Positions 1 to 8,719 of a stretch of DNA of 64,000 nt are shown piece after piece. The position numbers and the translations under genes were made by a program. This stretch comes from Oleispira sp963933055. GTDB taxonomy: Bacteria > Pseudomonadota > Gammaproteobacteria > Pseudomonadales > Oceanobacteraceae. Where the stretch lies: assembly GCA_963933055.1 (NCBI GenBank), contig CAWVSY010000007.1:19748-83747 (forward strand), in the 5' to 3' direction. Numbering within the stretch: position 1 is the first letter of the stretch; each line of letters opens with the position of its first letter. Below the pieces are notes generated by a model. The model made no database searches. It saw only the letters and a list, made by a program, of their open reading frames with translations, and was not told the origin of the DNA.

Positions 1-53
1 GTCATAAATTGATTTTACAGTAACTCATCTTTACAAAATTAAGAGATGAGATA

Positions 54-809
54 ATGACAATGCAAAGCCTTTCTCAAGCACAATCCGCACTGCAAACACT
101 GGGTTCGCTAAATAATGCCGTAGAATCAAAACTCATCGCTCGTTTTAGTAAAGACCCTGATGAGATCTACCAAGCCCAGCTGTTCCGTGCAAGAGTATTT
201 AACTTAGGCGAGACCAAGCAAGACAAAGACCCCTTCGATGATACGTGCCTGCATCTTATTATTAAAGACAGCCTATCAAACAGTATCGTTGGCTATAGCC
301 GCATTATCACAAGCGATATTATCTCTTCACCGACGGAATTTTACAGTGCGAGTGAGTTTGATATCACGCCCATCATTCAACCCAATGCCCGCTATATGGA
401 AATTGGTAGAACCTGTGTTGACCCTAACTATCGCAGTGGTGCTGTCATTGGTTTGCTATGGTCTAAAATAGGCCAGTATATGAATGAGAAAAGTATTGAT
501 TACCTAATGGGCTGTGCCAGCATTTCAATACAAGACGGTGGAGCAAAAGCAATTGCAGTGATCAATTATTTGCGCAATAAACACTTCACCAGTGAAGAAT
601 ATCGCGTTACGCCTAAAATTCCTTTGTCACAATTTGATATCGACATCGATGGTAAACAACATGTACCGGCACTGTTAAAAACCTATTTACGCATGGGAGC
701 CAAGGTCTGTGGCGAAGCGTTTTTAGACCATGATTTTAAAGTCGCCGACGTGGTCATTCTATTGGCCAAAAAAGACATCAAGGCGCGCTATTTACGTCAT
801 TTTTCTTAA
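54..809 (+). CDS. olsB: Ornithine lipid N-acyltransferase (OlsB-like)
   Basis: 251 residues, resembling the GNAT-like N-acyltransferases that put a 3-hydroxyacyl chain from acyl-ACP onto ornithine to make lyso-ornithine lipid, the first step of this phosphorus-free membrane lipid. Supporting segments are the central block with YMEIGRTCVDPNYR and IGLLWSKIGQYM, typical of the acyl-homoserine-lactone-synthase-like fold of this family. There is no signal peptide; it should act at the inner face of the inner membrane. A purine-rich stretch (41-50) precedes ATG 54; an in-frame ATG at 60 is an alternative start. The next gene is an OlsA-type O-acyltransferase 16 bases downstream, the classical olsB-olsA pair, which strengthens the call. 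A hemolysin-like annotation is sometimes given to this family. Confidence 0.82.
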   Translation: MTMQSLSQAQSALQTLGSLNNAVESKLIARFSKDPDEIYQAQLFRARVFNLGETKQDKDPFDDTCLHLIIKDSLSNSIVGYSRIITSDIISSPTEFYSASEFDITPIIQPNARYMEIGRTCVDPNYRSGAVIGLLWSKIGQYMNEKSIDYLMGCASISIQDGGAKAIAVINYLRNKHFTSEEYRVTPKIPLSQFDIDIDGKQHVPALLKTYLRMGAKVCGEAFLDHDFKVADVVILLAKKDIKARYLRHFS

Positions 810-825
810 GAGTTTATTCATACCC

Positions 826-1638
826 ATGCATAAAGAAAAGTTGATCGCTACTTGGCGCTTAATCTGTGCAATACAGTACCTAATATTAATCATTATTATT
901 GTCCCCATTATTTTCAGTTCTGTGGCCAATAAAATCCCTAAGCGCAGAGAGCTTGCAAGTCTTTTATATCGTCGCTTTTATGCGGCTTTAAATGTAAAGC
1001 TGATCATAAAGGGCACGCCGACGAGCCAACCCTCTTTATGGGTTGGCAATCATATATCTTGGTTAGATATTTTATTATTAGGAGGCAATAATACCGTCGA
1101 CTTTATTGCCAAAACCGAAGTGGGCGACTGGCCAGTGATTGGTTCTATTGTCAAAAAAGCCGGCACTGTATTGATTAGCAGAGAGAATAAGTTTCAAGCC
1201 TATCGAGCCCTGCCCCAACTGCAAGAACGAATAAGATCCGGCACACCACTCATGGTCTTTCCAGAAGGGACAACGACGGATGGACGTGCAACCCTGCCCT
1301 TCAAACCCATGTTTTATCAAGCGGCGATCAGAGAAAAAATCATGATTCAGCCAATATCTCTGCAATATTTTAATGCGAATGGCGATGTTACCGATTCTGT
1401 CGCCTTTATCGGTGATGACGAATTTTCTACCAGCCTTAAACGCATATTAAAACAGCCTAAGATCATCGCTGAAATACACTTCCTACCCGCCGTACCCGCC
1501 CACCATTACCATCGAAAGCAATTGGCTGAGCTTAGTCGACATGCCATTAACGTAAAAATGAGACAACAAGAAGGCGCAGGCCAAGCGATAGAAGAAGCCC
1601 CGATATCAACGGTACAGCTATCAAAAATTTATCAATAA
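826..1638 (+). CDS. olsA: Lyso-ornithine lipid O-acyltransferase (OlsA-like, PlsC family)
   Basis: 270 residues. A 1-acyl-glycerol-3-phosphate acyltransferase-family enzyme that would add the second fatty acid to lyso-ornithine lipid. Visible signatures: an N-terminal hydrophobic segment (about residues 13-33), the catalytic NHxSWLD block with His76 and Asp81, and the substrate-binding FPEGTT block at about 145-150. The frame is open from 730, but that would overlap the olsB end by 80 bases; the ATG at 826, just after the olsB stop, gives a sensible N-terminus. Pairing with olsB favours OlsA over PlsC, but a general lysophosphatidate acyltransferase cannot be excluded from sequence alone. Confidence 0.8.
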   Translation: MHKEKLIATWRLICAIQYLILIIIIVPIIFSSVANKIPKRRELASLLYRRFYAALNVKLIIKGTPTSQPSLWVGNHISWLDILLLGGNNTVDFIAKTEVGDWPVIGSIVKKAGTVLISRENKFQAYRALPQLQERIRSGTPLMVFPEGTTTDGRATLPFKPMFYQAAIREKIMIQPISLQYFNANGDVTDSVAFIGDDEFSTSLKRILKQPKIIAEIHFLPAVPAHHYHRKQLAELSRHAINVKMRQQEGAGQAIEEAPISTVQLSKIYQ

Positions 1639-1718
1639 TCAGCGGCTTAGATAGCATGTAAAGACTCAGATCTCTGCTAACCTTTAACTAGATCCAATGA
1701 CTTAGATAGAGGGTTAAC

Positions 1719-2051
1719 GTGAACAATCTTAGCATCGCCGACGCAGTAGAAAATATTTTTGAATTAATGGAAGTCCTTGATGACGCGTATTGGGAAGCCA
1801 ATACCTGCGAAGAAAAAGATTATATTTATAATCTGGCCAACATTTTAGTGAATGAGTACATTGAATTGAATAAAGTCAGTGTGCAGGATCATCATTTTGA
1901 GTATGAAGTCATCTCGATTAGCCAAGAAGCTCTAAAGCAGGCGCTTACTCAATTTCAATTACGGGTACCTAAGCAGATTCGCCGCCAAACAACATTGATT
2001 AAGCTAAACAGTCTTCTCAATATATTGATGGTATCCATTACATCCAGCTGA
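1719..2051 (+). CDS. Small hypothetical acidic protein
   Basis: 110 residues, not recognised. It starts with GTG 1719 behind a good ribosome binding stretch (GATAGAGGG, 1704-1713). The first 60 residues are acidic and predicted helical (VENIFELMEVLDDAYWEAN...); the C-terminal third is basic and hydrophobic (RVPKQIRRQ, then a leucine-rich tail). There is no signal peptide or cysteine pattern. It runs convergently into the receiver-GGDEF gene, 40 bases away. Coding is supported by the ribosome binding site and clean frame only. Confidence 0.6.
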   Translation: MNNLSIADAVENIFELMEVLDDAYWEANTCEEKDYIYNLANILVNEYIELNKVSVQDHHFEYEVISISQEALKQALTQFQLRVPKQIRRQTTLIKLNSLLNILMVSITSS

Positions 2052-2064
2052 GACGATGACTTCC

Positions 2065-2094
2065 ATTAAAAGAGCACTGATTAAAAGAGCATTA
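2065..2094. repeat. 15-bp tandem duplication at the 3' end of a GGDEF gene
   Basis: Two adjacent 15-base units beginning ATTAAAAGAGCA (2065-2079 and 2080-2094), differing only at the last three bases. The second unit includes the minus-strand stop codon (2092-2094) of the neighbouring diguanylate cyclase. Confidence 0.85.
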
Positions 2095-3033
2095 GGAGGT
2101 TGAAAATACCAACTGATGCTCAACCACGACAACCTCGCTACGACGATTACGGCCCGCATCTTTCGCGCTATATAAGGCTTCATCTGCTGCCGCAATTATT
2201 TCTGTCGGCAAATAACTTTTATCGGGTTCAACCCAAGCCAGCCCCATACTGACGGTAACGATATTACTTGCATTAGAATAGTCATGAGTAATGTTTAAAT
2301 GATCAATCGCTTGCTTTAAGCGCTCAGCAACAACGACGAGACCCTCTGGCTGAATAGACGGTAAAATAACAATGAACTCCTCCCCTCCAAAGCGGGCGAC
2401 AAAGTCTCGTGGCCTTTGCACAACCGATTTCAATTGCTGAGCTATTTGAGTCAAACATTGATCACCTTGCAAATGCCCATAATGGTCATTAAAGGACTTG
2501 AAATTATCAACATCAATCATAATGAGACCGATGTTCCCTTGCTCTCGACAGGCCCTGCGCCATTCTGCCGTATAAAAGTCATCAAAATAACGACGATTTG
2601 CAATTTGGGTTAAACCATCCGTCATCGATAAAGAGGATAAACGGCGCAGCTCACTCACTTGCAGCAAATGCAATTTAAGCCGCGCAAGGGTCAACATTGG
2701 ACGCTCTAAAGGCTCGGTCAAATAATCGATGGCGCCTGATGTAAGTGCACTGAGTTCTGTATTTTCATTGGCTTCCCCCATTAGAATAATAGGGACATTT
2801 CGCATAATGGGATGGGCTAGCCAGACTCGGCAAAAATCGCGAGTATCTTCGAGTAAGAAGCCATAATCCATCAATAGCAAACTAGGCGTCACATCAAGAT
2901 CTTGTAACCAAGTATCGAGCTGTGATTTGCGAACAATACTCGTAACCCGAGCATCTTCGGACAGCAAATCGCCTAATAATGACTGCTTCTTTAATCTTTT
3001 ATCTGCGATCAAGACTAATGGCCTAGTATCCAT
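2092..3033 (-). CDS. Receiver-like domain plus GGDEF diguanylate cyclase
   Basis: 313 residues from ATG 3033 (a GTG two codons upstream would abut the AGGGTGAG ribosome site, so ATG is preferred). N-terminal response-regulator-like domain (about 5-125) and C-terminal GGDEF domain (about 130-300) that should make c-di-GMP from two GTP. The active loop is intact (RFGGEEF, about 214-220), with an RxxD inhibitory site (RPRD) exactly five residues upstream, so product feedback is expected. The receiver is degenerate: it has the Asp in LLLMD, but the usual DD acidic pair reads ADK and the conserved Lys position before Pro is Glu (TEP). It may therefore not be switched by ordinary phosphorylation. 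Divergent from the Bax-like gene. Confidence 0.88.
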   Translation of the reverse strand: MDTRPLVLIADKRLKKQSLLGDLLSEDARVTSIVRKSQLDTWLQDLDVTPSLLLMDYGFLLEDTRDFCRVWLAHPIMRNVPIILMGEANENTELSALTSGAIDYLTEPLERPMLTLARLKLHLLQVSELRRLSSLSMTDGLTQIANRRYFDDFYTAEWRRACREQGNIGLIMIDVDNFKSFNDHYGHLQGDQCLTQIAQQLKSVVQRPRDFVARFGGEEFIVILPSIQPEGLVVVAERLKQAIDHLNITHDYSNASNIVTVSMGLAWVEPDKSYLPTEIIAAADEALYSAKDAGRNRRSEVVVVEHQLVFSTS

Positions 3034-3246
3034 ACTCACCCTATTACTCGATTTATATTGATATTATAGTTATAAAATTTTAAGTCATTAAAACCAAATT
3101 GCATACTTATACCGTTCAGAAACGCACTGAACAAGTATTTACTTCACGCTTTATATCATCGACCAAAAATATAAAGACTTTAATTCTTGCCTCAACCCAC
3201 CTAAACTTAGGCCTTTATACCTATTTAAAGCTAGAGATGTTTTTTC

Positions 3247-4029
3247 ATGATACGAGCAATACCTTTTATTCGAACAGCAGCCGTCGCAAGCCTTACGTCC
3301 GTCCTTTTCATTAGCGGTTGTGATAAAACTCCAGAAGCTCAAAACGAAGCATCCGAACAAATAAAACCTAAAGCCACAATAAGCGTGCAAGAAAAGAAAG
3401 CCAATTTTTTCGCCTACCTGCACCCTATGATTAAGCAAGTGAACGAAGAAGTGCTTGCGCAAAGAAAAACCCTGCTCGAAATGCAGGCCGGCCTACCAAA
3501 ACTGTCATCAAAAGATACTAAAGTTCTAGAAGAATATACGCATACTTATCGAGTTAAAAAAGAGTTACCAACCAAGCAAAAAATTGAATTATTAAAGCGC
3601 AAAATCAATACCATCCCAGCATCACTGATTCTTGCTCAAGCGGCCAATGAATCTGCTTGGGGAACCAGTCGATTTGCCCGTGAAGGCAATAATTATTTTG
3701 GCCAATGGTGCTATAGCAAAGGTTGCGGTTTGGTCCCACTGGGGCGCGATGATGGTGCGAAGCATGAAGTGGCTAAATTTGATAGCCCGATTGATTCGAT
3801 AAGAAGCTACATTCGTAATTTAAATAGCCACCCAACCTATAAGCCGCTAAGAGAATTACGAACTCAGAGTCTTTTAAAAGATAAAAAGCCGAGCGGTGAA
3901 TTGCTAGCACAAGGGCTGCTTGGTTACTCTATTCGTCGAGAAGAATATGTAAAAGAAATTCAAAGCATGATCCGTTACAATAAGCTCAGTCGTTTTGATG
4001 CTGAAAATTCAAAGACTGACAAAAAATAA
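3247..4029 (+). CDS. Bax-like glucosaminidase-domain lipoprotein
   Basis: 260 residues. Signal peptide with lipobox FISGC (lipidated Cys25), so probably anchored in a membrane facing the periplasm. The C-terminal half (about 105-245) is the endo-beta-N-acetylglucosaminidase fold of E. coli Bax: AQAANESAWGTSRFA with the likely catalytic Glu135, then NNYFGQWCY and the FDSPIDSIRSYIRNLNSHP block. Its probable role is cleavage of peptidoglycan glycan strands; the cellular role of Bax itself is poorly defined. The linker (40-105) is basic and helical. ATG 3247 has only a weak ribosome site (AGAG about 12 bases upstream). A PilZ gene follows 27 bases downstream, possibly co-transcribed. Confidence 0.85.
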   Translation: MIRAIPFIRTAAVASLTSVLFISGCDKTPEAQNEASEQIKPKATISVQEKKANFFAYLHPMIKQVNEEVLAQRKTLLEMQAGLPKLSSKDTKVLEEYTHTYRVKKELPTKQKIELLKRKINTIPASLILAQAANESAWGTSRFAREGNNYFGQWCYSKGCGLVPLGRDDGAKHEVAKFDSPIDSIRSYIRNLNSHPTYKPLRELRTQSLLKDKKPSGELLAQGLLGYSIRREEYVKEIQSMIRYNKLSRFDAENSKTDKK

Positions 4030-4056
4030 ACCAGTACTTCAGATAAAGGATAAGCT

Positions 4057-4443
4057 GTGACTGCTGCTAAAGATCGTCGGTTTAGTGACCGCTATGAAGG
4101 TGCAAGCTTAAAGCTAGAACTGCGACCACGATATTGGTTTGGTTTAAAAAAACAGAAGTCACCCGCTCTGATTACTAATTTCTCAGTGGGGGGTATCCGC
4201 ATTATCACCCCTCTTAAACTAAAAGTGGGTCAGATAATTCACATCACATTATTAAGTGAATTTCATAATATCAGACAATTACCGGCAGAAATTGTTCGTT
4301 TTGACGGCAAAGATTCGGATTACCACTACCGTTATGGATTGCAATTTAATTTCAAAAAATTGTCTGAAACAGCCAGCAACAATACCGTTTTCATTCTTAA
4401 ACAAATTGAATTAGCCATTCAGCAAACGCTGACTGCGTCATAA
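4057..4443 (+). CDS. PilZ-domain c-di-GMP-binding protein
   Basis: 128 residues, a single PilZ domain. Both ligand motifs are present: RxxxR (Arg8 to Arg12 in DRRFSDR) and N/DxSxxG (NFSVGG, Asn41-Gly46). It should bind c-di-GMP and signal through protein contacts; the target is not evident. It starts at GTG 4057 behind AAAGGA. It sits between a peptidoglycan hydrolase gene and ackA; with two diguanylate cyclases within 6 kb, a local c-di-GMP circuit is plausible but unproven. Confidence 0.88.
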   Translation: MTAAKDRRFSDRYEGASLKLELRPRYWFGLKKQKSPALITNFSVGGIRIITPLKLKVGQIIHITLLSEFHNIRQLPAEIVRFDGKDSDYHYRYGLQFNFKKLSETASNNTVFILKQIELAIQQTLTAS

Positions 4444-4507
4444 GCTCAAATACATTATCTATGAACGCTACCGTTAAAATATTAAAAAATAAATTTAAGG
4501 CCCATTC

Positions 4508-5692
4508 ATGAGCAGTAATATTCTCGTTCTAAACTGTGGAAGCTCTTCCATAAAGTTCGCTATTTTCGACATGACTCAGCAACAGGTGCTGATCAGTGGT
4601 TTAGCAGAACGTCTATACGAATCTCAACCCAGCATTCATTGGAAAGGCCAAGTCAGTGGCGAAGCAGTTATTAATGATCAAGGCCATCAAGCCGCTCTTG
4701 ATACGCTAGCGGGGTTATTACGTGAATGGAACATTCTCGATTCATTAATAGGCATTGGCCACCGAATTGTGCACGGCGGAGAAAAATTCTCAGCGTCAAC
4801 ACGATTAAACGATGAACTCATCACATCCTTAAGAACCTTAAACCATTTAGCCCCTCTGCATAACCCAGTGAATCTGCTAGGCATTGACGCTTGTCAAAAA
4901 ATGCTGCCGGACTTACCGCAAGTCGCCGTTTTTGATACGGCTTTTCACCAGACGATGCCTGAACATGCTTATTTATATGCCGTGCCACATGCTTGGTATG
5001 AAAACTATGGAGTCCGTAAATATGGCTTCCATGGCACCAGCTATCGCTATATTACCCAAGCCTGCGCCCAGCAATTAAATAAACCGGAAGAAGACCTTAA
5101 TATTCTGTGTGCCCACCTCGGTAATGGCTGCAGCGCCAGCGCTATTTTAAAGGGCAAAAGTATTGATACCAGCATGGGCTTAACACCCCTCGATGGCCTT
5201 ATTATGGGGACGCGTTGTGGCAGTGTTGACCCTGGGCTAATTGAGTTCATGATGCAAGCTGAAGACGCCAGCATTGAAGAGATTATGACAGCCTTGAATA
5301 AAAAAAGTGGCTTATTAGGGCTGTCTGGCTGCAGCAACGATATGCGCACATTATTGGTTGAAGAAGCATCCGGCAACGAAAAAGCAAGCCAAGCAATCAA
5401 TGCTTTTTGCTACCGCATTGCTCGTGAATTAAGCGCGCTATCGGCGTCTCTGCCTGATATTGATGCGGTTGTTTTCACCGGAGGCATCGGTGAACATGCA
5501 CCGTCAATTCGCCAACGCATTATCGATTTTTGGCCGAACGCAAAAATCACATTAAACGACCGTTTGAATCAGCAATCAGGTGATGAGCAAGGTATTATTA
5601 GCCAGCCTGATAGCCCAAAAGCCATGGTTATTGCAACCAATGAAGAATTAATGATCGCCCAAGACTGCTACGAGTTATGCAAAAATGATTAA
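4508..5692 (+). CDS. ackA: Acetate kinase
   Basis: 394 residues, close to the usual 395-400. Cytoplasmic enzyme that interconverts acetate plus ATP and acetyl phosphate plus ADP. N-terminal NCGSSSIKFAIFD phosphate-binding motif, the GHRIVHGGE block, KYGFHGTSYRY, HLGNGCS and the C-terminal VFTGGIGE motif are all intact. Ribosome site AAGG about 8 bases before ATG 4508. The gene overlaps pta by 8 bases, so the two are translationally coupled in one operon; acetyl phosphate can also phosphorylate response regulators such as those nearby. Confidence 0.97.
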   Translation: MSSNILVLNCGSSSIKFAIFDMTQQQVLISGLAERLYESQPSIHWKGQVSGEAVINDQGHQAALDTLAGLLREWNILDSLIGIGHRIVHGGEKFSASTRLNDELITSLRTLNHLAPLHNPVNLLGIDACQKMLPDLPQVAVFDTAFHQTMPEHAYLYAVPHAWYENYGVRKYGFHGTSYRYITQACAQQLNKPEEDLNILCAHLGNGCSASAILKGKSIDTSMGLTPLDGLIMGTRCGSVDPGLIEFMMQAEDASIEEIMTALNKKSGLLGLSGCSNDMRTLLVEEASGNEKASQAINAFCYRIARELSALSASLPDIDAVVFTGGIGEHAPSIRQRIIDFWPNAKITLNDRLNQQSGDEQGIISQPDSPKAMVIATNEELMIAQDCYELCKND

Positions 5693-7793
5693 TATTTTTA
5701 TCGCCCCAACAGGTTTACACAGTGGTTTAAGCAGTATCAGTATTGCACTGTTACACGCCCTTGATACTCAAGGCATTAAAGCCTCTTTCCTTAAGCCCGT
5801 TGCCTCTTATAAAGAAGGTGAAGTCGAACGTTCGACGCAAATGGTTAAACAAAATTACCCATTGAACCCACCTCAACCAATGCCTCTTAAGCAAGCACAA
5901 CAGCTTATCAGTACCGGCCAACAGGATCGTCTATTAGAAGACCTTGTCGGCTTGCATTACATGGCAACCGCAGATACTGAAGTCGCTATTATCGAAGGGC
6001 TCGTACCTGATCGCAGCGAGCCTTATACCGCCAAGATTAATGCTGAAATTGCTAAGGCCTTGAACGCTGATGTCATTCTAGTGAGCAGCGCAGAAAATCG
6101 CTCCAATAACGACATTCAAGCGGACATCAACTTAAATGCCGCGATTTTTGGCGGTTTTAAGGCGGGGAATATCATTGGCGCCATCATCAATAAATTTGGC
6201 ACACCGCAAGAATCTCATTTCATGCTATCAAAAAATGAGGAAAGTGATGCCCAACGTCTTGAGAAACTGCCAAAAATAGAATTAGAACACTGCCGTTTAT
6301 TAGGAACGATCCCATGGCAGCGTGAGTTAATCAGCCCAAGAACATTAGACATTGCTCGTCAACTGGGTACTAAAACCATCGTTGAAGGCGACTTAGCAAC
6401 CCGTCGTGTAAATACCATTACCTTATGTGCTCGCACCCTGCCAAACATGCTTAATCGCTTAACCGCGGGGACATTGATTGTAACCCCTGGTGACCGCGTT
6501 GATATCATACTGGCCTGCGCATTGGCAGAAACCAACGGCACACCTCTCGCAGGGCTTATTTTAACGGGCGGCTTAATGCCAAAAGATGATGTTTTACGTC
6601 TTTGCCAAAAAGCGGTTAGCAATGGCCTGCCTATTTTAAGTACGGAAAGCGATACCTTTGCTTGCGCTAGTCAGCTTGATCGCATCAATACAGCGGTTCC
6701 AGAGGATGATCTACAGCGCATTGATCTTATTCGTGCTCATATTGCTGACAATATCGACATTCAAGCATTATTAGGCGCTATCAAAGCCCCTCATGCTGTG
6801 CGTTTAAGCCCTGCGGCCTTCCGCTTCCAATTGGTTGAACGCTCACGTGCTGATGTTAAACGCATTGTATTGCCTGAAGGCGAAGAACCAAGAACGATTC
6901 AAGCAGCGGTTATTTGCCAACAGCGCGGCATTGCACGCTGTGTATTATTAGGTAAAAGAGACGTTATTGAACAAGTTGCTGAAGCGCAAGGCATCACCCT
7001 GCCTGATTCCTTAGAAATACTTGATCCGAATGACATTCGTGAAAACTATGTTCTAGATATGGTTGAGCTGCGTAAGCATAAAAACTTAACAGCACCGATG
7101 GCCAGCGCCCAGCTAGAAGATAACGTTGTTCTAGGAACCATGATGCTAGCCTTAGATCATGTTGATGGCTTGGTATCTGGAGCCATTCATACCACCGCAA
7201 ATACCATTCGCCCTGCCATGCAGTTAATTAAAACAGCGCCTGGGGCAAAACTTATTTCCTCGGTTTTTTACATGTGCCTGCCAGAACAAGTGCTGGTCTA
7301 TGGTGATTGCGCTGTAAACCCCGATCCTAATGCAGAAGAGCTTGCCGATATTGCTATTCAAAGTGCCGACTCCGCACTAGCAATGGGAATTGAACCTAAA
7401 GTTGCAATGATCAGCTACTCAACCGGAGTATCAGGGTCCGGCAGTGACGTCGAAAAAGTGAAACAGGCAACAGAGATTGCACAATCACTGCGCCCAGACT
7501 TGATTATTGACGGACCACTCCAATATGATGCGGCTACCACAGAGTCGGTTGCCAAGAGCAAGGCGCCAAATAGCCCTGTCGCCGGTAAAGCGACTGTTCT
7601 GGTATTCCCAGATCTAAATACAGGTAACACAACTTATAAAGCAGTTCAACGCAGTGCCCACGTGATTAGCGTCGGACCCATGCTGCAAGGCTTGCGTAAA
7701 CCCGTAAATGATTTATCAAGGGGCGCATTGGTTGAAGACATTGTATACACTATCGCTTTAACCTCGATACAAGCACAACAACTTAAGTCTTAG
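5685..7793 (+). CDS. pta: Phosphate acetyltransferase (long form)
   Basis: 702 residues, the long E. coli-type Pta. N-terminal P-loop/dethiobiotin-synthetase-like domain (start IFIAPTGLHSGLSS), a middle DRTGG-type regulatory domain (about 210-330, GTKTIVEGDLATR), and the C-terminal catalytic phosphotransacetylase domain (about 370-700) with RIVLPEGEEPRT, GLVSGAIHTTANTIRPAMQ and VFPDLNTGN. It converts acetyl-CoA plus phosphate to acetyl phosphate plus CoA. Start ATG 5685 lies inside the last codons of ackA (8-base overlap). An acyltransferase gene follows after 8 bases. Confidence 0.97.
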   Translation: MINIFIAPTGLHSGLSSISIALLHALDTQGIKASFLKPVASYKEGEVERSTQMVKQNYPLNPPQPMPLKQAQQLISTGQQDRLLEDLVGLHYMATADTEVAIIEGLVPDRSEPYTAKINAEIAKALNADVILVSSAENRSNNDIQADINLNAAIFGGFKAGNIIGAIINKFGTPQESHFMLSKNEESDAQRLEKLPKIELEHCRLLGTIPWQRELISPRTLDIARQLGTKTIVEGDLATRRVNTITLCARTLPNMLNRLTAGTLIVTPGDRVDIILACALAETNGTPLAGLILTGGLMPKDDVLRLCQKAVSNGLPILSTESDTFACASQLDRINTAVPEDDLQRIDLIRAHIADNIDIQALLGAIKAPHAVRLSPAAFRFQLVERSRADVKRIVLPEGEEPRTIQAAVICQQRGIARCVLLGKRDVIEQVAEAQGITLPDSLEILDPNDIRENYVLDMVELRKHKNLTAPMASAQLEDNVVLGTMMLALDHVDGLVSGAIHTTANTIRPAMQLIKTAPGAKLISSVFYMCLPEQVLVYGDCAVNPDPNAEELADIAIQSADSALAMGIEPKVAMISYSTGVSGSGSDVEKVKQATEIAQSLRPDLIIDGPLQYDAATTESVAKSKAPNSPVAGKATVLVFPDLNTGNTTYKAVQRSAHVISVGPMLQGLRKPVNDLSRGALVEDIVYTIALTSIQAQQLKS

Positions 7794-7801
7794 GAAACGA
7801 T

Positions 7802-8719
7802 ATGCGTGGAAAAATAACAGCAATAATTGCCAGTAGCCTTCTCTTTATTAACGTTATTTTTTGGTGTTCTATGCTGTTTATACTGACACCTATTAAGTTT
7901 ATCCTCCCTGAAATAGCGGTCCGTAAGATCATGGACCCTATTTTCAGCACCATCGCTGGCGCTTGGATTTCTTGTAATAGCGGTTGGATGAAACTGACCC
8001 AGTCAACGCAATGGGATATCAAGCTGCCTGACAATCTCGACCCTAAAGGCTGGTACTTTGTTTCAAGCAATCACCAGACTTGGGTCGATATTTTTGTCCT
8101 TCAGCATGTACTAAACGGAAAAATACCTTTTCTTAAATTCTTTCTAAAACAAGAACTTATTCGCGTCCCTATTATGGGCCAAGCTTGGTGGGCGTTGGAT
8201 TTCCCTTTCATGAAACGTTTTTCCAAAAGCTATTTAGAAAAATACCCAGAAATGAAAGGTAAGGATATTGAAACAACACAGAAAGCTTGTGAGAAGTTTA
8301 AGTACATTCCAACCAGCGTCATGAACTTTTTTGAAGGAACGCGCTTTACTCCAGCAAAGCATGAAAAGCAAAATTCACCTTATGAGCATTTATTAAATCC
8401 AAAATCTGGTGGTTTTGCGTTTGCTTTGAATGCTATGGGAGACAAATTTCAATCATTATTAGATTGCACCATTGTTTATCCAAACGGTATCCCAAGCTTT
8501 GTTGATTTTATGCAAGGTAAAGTACCCGAGGTCATCGTGCGCATTCGCGAAGTGCCTATTCCTAGCGAGTTCTGCCAAGGAGATTATGAAAACGATGCTG
8601 AATTCAAAAAGAGATTTCAAACCTGGGTTTCAGATTTGTGGTCAGATAAAGACCAGCAAATCGGTGAATTAAAGCAGATGGCCAACCTAGACGCACACAC
8701 ACATTTAACGTTAGGTTAA
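7802..8719 (+). CDS. YihG-like membrane acyltransferase (PlsC superfamily)
   Basis: 305 residues, matching E. coli YihG in length and style. N-terminal hydrophobic segments (about 6-35), the catalytic NHQTWVD motif with His91 and Asp96, and the FEGTR motif (177-181). Members acylate lysophospholipids at the inner membrane; the exact substrate here is unknown. It starts 8 bases after the pta stop and may share its transcript. Its stop codon overlaps that of the convergent diguanylate cyclase gene (4-base overlap), leaving no room for a terminator between them. Confidence 0.85.
   Translation: MRGKITAIIASSLLFINVIFWCSMLFILTPIKFILPEIAVRKIMDPIFSTIAGAWISCNSGWMKLTQSTQWDIKLPDNLDPKGWYFVSSNHQTWVDIFVLQHVLNGKIPFLKFFLKQELIRVPIMGQAWWALDFPFMKRFSKSYLEKYPEMKGKDIETTQKACEKFKYIPTSVMNFFEGTRFTPAKHEKQNSPYEHLLNPKSGGFAFALNAMGDKFQSLLDCTIVYPNGIPSFVDFMQGKVPEVIVRIREVPIPSEFCQGDYENDAEFKKRFQTWVSDLWSDKDQQIGELKQMANLDAHTHLTLG

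Noticed and set aside
1..53. GTCATAAAT at the window start as part of a Pho box for olsBA
   Set aside because: Only a half site is visible; the expected second heptamer does not match and the first is cut by the window edge.
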